Part shown: piece after piece, positions 58,288 to 64,000 of the stretch
How the letters are laid out: each line of letters starts with the position of its first letter
How positions within the stretch are numbered: position 1 is the first letter of the stretch
NCBI RefSeq assembly: GCF_004027225.2
Contig: NC_044277.2
Location: 99,751,725-99,815,724 of the forward strand
Length of the DNA stretch: 64,000 nucleotides
Reading direction: 5' to 3'
DNA from: Strigops habroptila
Taxonomy: Eukaryota > Chordata > Aves > Psittaciformes > Psittacidae
Notes under the pieces: generated by a model
The model's input: the letters and a program-made list of their open reading frames with translations, nothing else
Told to the model about the DNA's origin: nothing
Database searches by the model: none
Translations under genes and position numbers: made by a program

Positions 58288-59395
58288 CATAGAATCATAT
58301 AGAATCCTAGAATAGGTTGGAAGGGACCTTAAAGTTCATCCAGTTCCAACCCCCTGCCATGGGCAGAGACACCTTCCACTAGAGCAGGTTGCTCCAAGCC
58401 CCGTCCAACCTGGCCTTGAACACTGCCAGGGATGGGGCAGCCACAGCTTCTCTGGGCAACCTGTGCCAGGCCCTCACCACCCTCACAGGGAAGAACTTCT
58501 GTCTCAGATCTCATCTAAATCTCCCCTCTGTCAGTTTAAAGCCATTCCCCCTTGTCGTGTCCCTACTTGCCCTTGTCAAAAGTCCCTCTCCAGCTTTCTT
58601 GTTGGCCCCTTTAGGCACTGGAAGCTGCTCTAAGGTGTCCCTGGAGCGTTCTCCTCTCCAGACTGAAGAAGCCCAGCTGTCTCAGCCTGTCTCCATAGCA
58701 GAGGTGCTCCAGCCCTCAGAGCATCTTGGTGGCCTCCTCTGGGCTTGCTCCAAAAGCTCCATGTCCTTCTTGTGTTGGGGCCCCAGAGCTGGCTGCAGGA
58801 CTGCAGGGGGGGGTCTCACCAGAGCAGAGCAAAAGGGGAAGAATCCCCTCTCTCGACCTGCTGGTCATGCTGCTGGTGATGCAGCCCAGGACACAGTTGG
58901 TCTGTGGGCTCAAGCACACACTATCGGGTCATGGTGACCCTCTCGTCACCCAACAGCCCCAAGTCCTTCTCCTCAGGGCTGATCTCAGTCCAGTCTCTGC
59001 TCAGCCTGTGTTTGTGCTTGGGATTGCCCTGACCCAGGTGCAGGACCTTGCACTTGACCTTGTTGAACTTCATGATGTTGGCACTGTCACCCTTCTCCAG
59101 CCTGTCCAGGTCCTTCTGGATGACGTCCCTTCCCTCCAGCGTTTTGACTGCACCACACAGCTTGGTGTCATTGGAAATTTGCTGAGAGTGCTAAATCCCA
59201 CTGTCCATGTCACTGACAAAGATATTGAACAGTGCCAGTCCCAGCACCAGCCCCTGAGGAATGCCCCTAGTCACTGGTCTCCACTAGGACATTCAGCCAC
59301 TGACTGTAACTCTTTAAGTGTGGCCATCCAGCCAGTTCTTCATCCAGTGATAAAGAATCAATGTCATCATCAAATCCATGTCTCTATCATTTAGA
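58288..59395 (-). mobile_element. CR1 LINE, longest copy, about 1.1 kb
   Basis: The reversed tail at 58288 (CATAGAATCATATAGAATCC) continues to the CCATCCAGCCAGTTCTTCAT phrase. Frames are broken, so no intact reverse transcriptase remains. Confidence 0.88.
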
Positions 59396-61589
59396 GACAA
59401 ATATGTTATGCAGTGTTATAATGTAATTGTCTCTGAAAGTCCCTAAAACTCCTCTAGTGTGCTTGAGGGACCTTCACTGCTCTGTCAGCAGCTATTACCA
59501 TCTCAGAATAGACAGTTACAGCCTTAGCTGTACTTCAGCTGGACATCACAAGAAACAAAATATTTCCAGTAATGATAAATAATATTTGAATCTTTTGCTG
59601 TCTTCAGAGTGCAGTTAAGTCTCGAGACAGGGGATTTCCAGAAGGTCATAGATCTCTGTCTCCTAGCTGTCCATCTCAAGCAGTGGTAGATAGGCAGAAA
59701 CGTCTGTCTCCTATCTATGTCTGGAGATACAGTGTCGGCACATTGGTGTGTCTGCATGTCTTCCGTCCTTGGCAGTGCTCAGGACATGACCGCACAAGGT
59801 TCTGAGTGCCCTGCTCAGAGTAGGGGCCTTGACTCCCAAGGTCCCTTCAAACCTCAGCTGTTCTGCATTCTCTGTTGTGCAGGACTCTCTGTTCCTGGTG
59901 CAATTTACTGTTTATCAGACCCAGTACTAAGATCTGTAGATTGCATCTGCCTTGTCCCGCCTGGCAGCTGTGCTAGCGTGGCACTTAATTGGGCAATGGG
60001 AAGATAGCAGAAAGAGGAGCTGTCCTCAAGGTCTTTGTCCATCATACGTAGTAAGAGCAGATCCTCAGCATGCAGCCTGGGTGAAGCAGGAGCGAAGGAG
60101 CCAGGCATCAAAAAGGCATCAGTGTATAGTGGGAGCACAGGACTCACCTACAGGTACCGTAACACCATCAGTGCCTGATAGCTTTGATACTGTTTAGCTT
60201 CATGCATATTTATATTTGAAATGTTAACATTGTACCGATGAAGTTCCACTCTTATTTCTCCCCAAGTAAAACAAATGTTGGAGAAGTTTCTAAATACAGA
60301 GAACTGCATGAGGCTTTTGGAAACAGTGAATGCTTTTGGTAAATGCTTCTGCTGGCTTACTCCTCAGTTGTGATGAGCTGCTTGCAGAAGTTAAAAGCCC
60401 TCTGCATGCATTTGAAGATAAGATGTGACTTGACAGTGTGTTCAGTTTCATATGCAGGAAGAGTTTAGTAAATGCACGTTTGCATTTTACATGAAAGAAC
60501 AGAAGCTGTATCTGTTGTGCTTTGAAAGAAAAAAAAGATCCATTGAGATAAACCTGTTTAGGTTTTAGATGTGGTAAGTTTTGTGTTATTTTAAGAGGTA
60601 ATTTAGTGAAAGCAACGTCTTTCCCATGGTTTGCAGGGTGGAAAGAAGGAAGCAAAGCCCTACTGAAGATTGTAGTTGTCATGGCTTGTTTTTTTAATTT
60701 ATTTTTAAGTTTCTCTTTTTTTGAGACAGCATTTCATTCCTTCTGAGCCAAACACCTCTGCGCCTCTGTAGTCAGACCTTTCTCTGCAAAGCCGTTAGGT
60801 TATTAGATGTTGTGACTCTACCTGAAATTCAGTGAAGGATTTTGAAATCAAAGCAAGCTGTAGGAGGCAACACCCTCTTTCCTTTTTACTGTGTCTTGTT
60901 AGTAGTTCATGTGTACAGCCCAGATGAGAGTTCCTCAGTTACTTTGAAATTCTGCATGACGAGGTAGAATGACAGACTCCGTGGTTTGGAAGTGCTGAGT
61001 GCTGAGGCTGTATCTTGGGTACATGAAGTACCTCCTCAGCTGATTCTTAGTCACGTTGTCCTGCACAGCTCACATTAGCAGTGATTAATGGCTCTGAAAG
61101 TAAAGAAATAAATCCATTAGTTGCAAATCCTTTTTTTAATTTATGCAAAAGTATTTTCTGCTCTAACCAAGGAGCATAATTTATCTCTGTGTTGCTTCTT
61201 AATAGACTAAACAAGACCAAGGTCCAGGCATTGTTTTGTGCTTGTTGATACTGCTAAAATGTTGGCCTTGGTCAGATGCCACTTTCCTAAATGGTGCTTG
61301 TGTGTGGTTCAGGAGTCATTTGTAGCGCATAATGTGGATACCACCCTCCTCCTCTGCTGCAGGGTAAGAGTTTACCTGTAGCACACGAGCACTATTGTGT
61401 CATTTAGTCTCTGGGGCAGGAAGTTGTTCTTGTTTCTTACTTAATAATGCAGATATTGACAGTGTGTTTCTATGGAATGTTGCAGAATATGTGTTTAACT
61501 TCCACAGGGTCATAGGATTCAGTTTCTCCTGCCTTGAATTGGAGGTGGGATCTCAAAAAATCAGTAGCTTGACCTAACCAGGTCTCTTC

Positions 61590-61655
61590 TGAGCAGGGAT
61601 TTAGGCTAGATGATGCCAGAAGTCCCTTCCAACTCAAGACAGGTTTCTGATACTC
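61590..61655 (+). mobile_element. Probable CR1 3' remnant
   Basis: GGCTAGATGATGCCAGAAGT and CCCTTCCAACTC resemble the CR1 end, but the tail is eroded. Confidence 0.4.
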
Positions 61656-62274
61656 AGCTTAAACCTTTGTCAATCACAGGTTCTGTTGTGGCAATGAGAT
61701 CTTGTGAGGTGCAGTTCCCCATGTTCTTTAGATTGCCTGTTATTTATTCTCTGAATAAATAATTTATCTATAATTGTCTTTTCTGGACCAGCACTTAAAG
61801 ACAGATGGCTTTTCTTACCCATGTTTTGCTCTGTGAAGTTTAGAAATGTCTCTTCCTGCTTATTGTGGGCGCTTTGTTGGAATATTTTATGTTTTCAGGG
61901 ATATAGCAGGGATAATTTCCCTTCCCTTTGTTTTCTCAGAAGGGATGCGTATGGCTGTGACATGTGCATTTCCAGTCATATAGGCTAGAAGATTCTGAGC
62001 TTGTGAACGTGACATGCAAACACCTACAATGTGAAACCTATAGAGAATTCCTGTTATTGTTTAGTAAGTAATTTTTATTACTATTTGTCTTTAGCCTGCT
62101 TTAAGGCAGAGGATGCAACAAGTTTATACTGTATCCTTTTATCATAGCTATGTTTCATTTTCCTGAAAAATTATTTAGCTCAAGATATAAAAGGAAGAGT
62201 TTGCTTTTTTGCATTTACTGCTCATTTATGTGAACATCTAATGTTAAAAATGTTTCTTTCTCTTTTAAACATAG

Positions 62275-62441
62275 GTAAATAGCAAGAAACAAACAATGGA
62301 CACTCAATTATTTTCCCCATTATTAGGAGCAATTACTAGTACGCCACCTCCGCTAGAATCTTCCCATCTGTACAGTGACTGGTCAACATGTGAAGAGGAT
62401 ATTGGCTCTAAAACTTCTTTTCAGGACTGCACAAAGAAACG
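62275..62441 (+). CDS. Internal exon of an unrecognised gene
   Basis: A T/C tract and ACATAG precede it; the donor is AAACG|GTATGAG at 62442. The 167-base exon continues phase 0 from the exon at 56677-56808 and ends in phase 2. It reads [20 protein letters not shown], then a Pro- and Ser-rich piece ([15 protein letters not shown]) and an acidic segment (CEEDIGSK). The composition suggests a disordered N-terminal region. The rest of the gene lies beyond the window, so the product cannot be named; resemblance to centrosomal or coiled-coil proteins is only an impression. Confidence 0.55.
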
Positions 62442-63709
62442 GTATGAGCATTCTTGGTGTAATCTTATGGTGGTGGTCTGGGATACTGACATTATGGAGC
62501 AGAACAAATGAAATCCAGATCTTTTTAGGAAGAGTTTATGGGGTAACTAGAAACTCAATAAATTTTCTTTGCTCTGTAACAGTTATTATAGAGGTTGTGA
62601 AAAAGGTAGGGGGTCTGTATGTGTATAGATGTGTGCGTTTACATGTAAAAATTTTAAAATTTGGAAAGAATACTACATCTAGGGAATGAAACGGGAAAAT
62701 GCCGTATGTAATTGAAAACTCCTTAAGGAAAATACTTTCCTTCCCTGCCTCCCACCCCTCAGTACTATAGCTCATAATGATCCTGCTTGATGATATAGAG
62801 TATTTCCTGGAACATGAACAATGCAGAGAGTGTTAGGCACAGGTCAAGTGTAAGTGGTGCCTCTGCCACTGAAAGCATAAATATGTGTACAACTGCTCTT
62901 AAAATATGCCAGCCTACTATCTTCCCTTGATATAATGCACTCAAGTTTTATTTTATATGTATTAAAAAAAAATTAATTACAGTTTTGGATGCTGAATGAA
63001 TGCAAAGGGTCTTTGTTGCTTGGATTGTGAAACATTTTTATTCCCCTGGAGCGCTCCACTCTGCTCAAGTCCTGACTATTGCAGGCACTTCTGATCATCC
63101 AGTCTTAATAATGCAGTAAAATCAGTAAAGGTGCAGAGCAGGGCAGCGAGGCTGGACAGGGGTTTGGAAGTTTCCACGTCAGTGGAGAGTAAATAAAACT
63201 TCTCTTCAGTTTTGGTAAGTCAGCTCTGCTGAGGAATGATTTTTGTAAAATTGTGATTGATACAAGGATTGCAAGGAACAGGCAATGATTATAGAAACTG
63301 GGGGGTGCCCACTGAAATAATTGGTTCTCTGCTTCGTGTTGGTCATTTTATGGCTTGTGCACAGCCATTGAAATTGTAACATTAGAACTATCGCAGCCTT
63401 AAAATATGTAAAGCATGATTTCATATTAGGCTTCCCTCTCTCTTCTTTCCATCTTAATGCCAAGTGCTGGCAACATAATATTGCTTTTTGGGGGCGTGGT
63501 TGGTACAGACTGGCACAGCAGCTTCTGACACTGTGGTGATGCTGTTGGCATTTCTAATACCAGTCTCACTGCGGCTTTTTATCACTTGCCTAGTAAGAAA
63601 GAAGTTGTTTGAGGTGAGGAGGAAAGGGAGTCCGCTGGTTCAAAAGATGCTGAAAGGGTACAGTTAAGGAAGATACCTGCATTACATATTTTTTAAAAAT
63701 AAAAGATTA
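62442..63709 (+). other. Start of the next intron of the unnamed gene
   Basis: AT-rich sequence without a recognised exon. A 50-base CR1-like scrap (GGGCAGCGAGGCTGGACAGG, near 63140) may be an old remnant. Confidence 0.4.
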
Positions 63710-64000
63710 TATAGAATCATAGAATAGTAAGGGTTGGAAAGGAACTTAATATCATCTAGTTCCAACCCCCCTGCCATGGGCAGGGACACCTTGCTCTAAA
63801 CCACGTGGTCCAAGGCTCTGTCCAACCTGGCCTTGAACACCACCAGGGATGGAGCATCCACAACCTCCCTGGGCAACCCATTCCAGTGCTTCACCACCCT
63901 CACTGTAAAGAACTTCTTCCTTATATCTAATCTAAACTTCCCCTGTTTAAGTTTGAACCCATTACCCCTTGTCCTACCATTACAGTTCCTAAGGAAGAGT
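63710..64000 (-). mobile_element. CR1 LINE, another subfamily, cut by the window end
   Basis: ATAGAATCATAGAATAGTAA opens a reversed copy that reads CCATTCCAGTGCTTCACCAC rather than the CCTGTGCCAGG form common in the other copies. It runs past the window. Confidence 0.9.

Larger units (their letters stand above)
56809..62274 (+). other. Putative intron 2 of the unnamed gene
   Basis: About 5.5 kb of AT-rich sequence with a 1.1-kb minus-strand CR1 (58288-59395) and a short CR1-like remnant near 61.6 kb. Further small exons cannot be excluded. Confidence 0.45.

Noticed and set aside
58389-59394. Frames of 182 and 222 codons near 58.4-59.4 kb
   Set aside because: They are antisense frames of a reversed CR1 copy.

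Overview
The window is vertebrate nuclear DNA, most likely from a bird. About sixteen pieces of one retrotransposon family, CR1, lie in both orientations and are all 5'-truncated. Plus-strand copies end in the (ATTCTRTG)n tail that marks avian and reptilian CR1. No SINE, LTR or DNA-transposon family was recognised. Genes are split by spliceosomal introns, and two promoters sit in CpG-rich islands. The species cannot be named from the sequence, and a turtle or crocodilian is not strictly excluded.

Layout. 1-24.5 kb: no recognised gene; it holds CR1 fragments, microsatellites, a 21-bp minisatellite (16.2-16.5 kb), a small CpG-rich spot at 4.5 kb and one doubtful signal-peptide-like exon at 2.45 kb. 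24.5-35.4 kb: GJC2 (connexin-47), whose whole coding sequence is one exon (29182-30429). The sequence suggests a non-coding 5' exon ending at 24797 and an intron in the 3' UTR (30456-34964), with poly(A) signals near 35.41 kb. 35.4-40.7 kb: intergenic with two CR1 pieces. 40.7-45.8 kb: IBA57, three coding exons, with a CpG-island promoter and a CR1 insertion in each intron. 45.8-48.5 kb: IBA57 3' flank. 48.6-64 kb: CpG island and the first exons of a third plus-strand gene that I cannot name; its 3' part is beyond the window.

The genes do not form a pathway. GJC2 is a gap-junction channel subunit. IBA57 is a mitochondrial [4Fe-4S] cluster assembly factor. Their same-strand adjacency matches the human 1q42.13 order GJC2-IBA57, which supports both assignments. 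The human outer neighbours, GUK1 upstream and OBSCN downstream, were not recognised here.

The points most worth following are: inverted CR1 pairs bracketing IBA57 exon 2 and exon 2 of the third gene; a duplicated motif in the connexin-47 tail; the probable 3'-UTR intron and splice-spanning mini-uORF of GJC2; three candidate first exons of the unnamed gene that share one splice phase; and a perfect hairpin exactly at the 5' junction of a CR1 copy.
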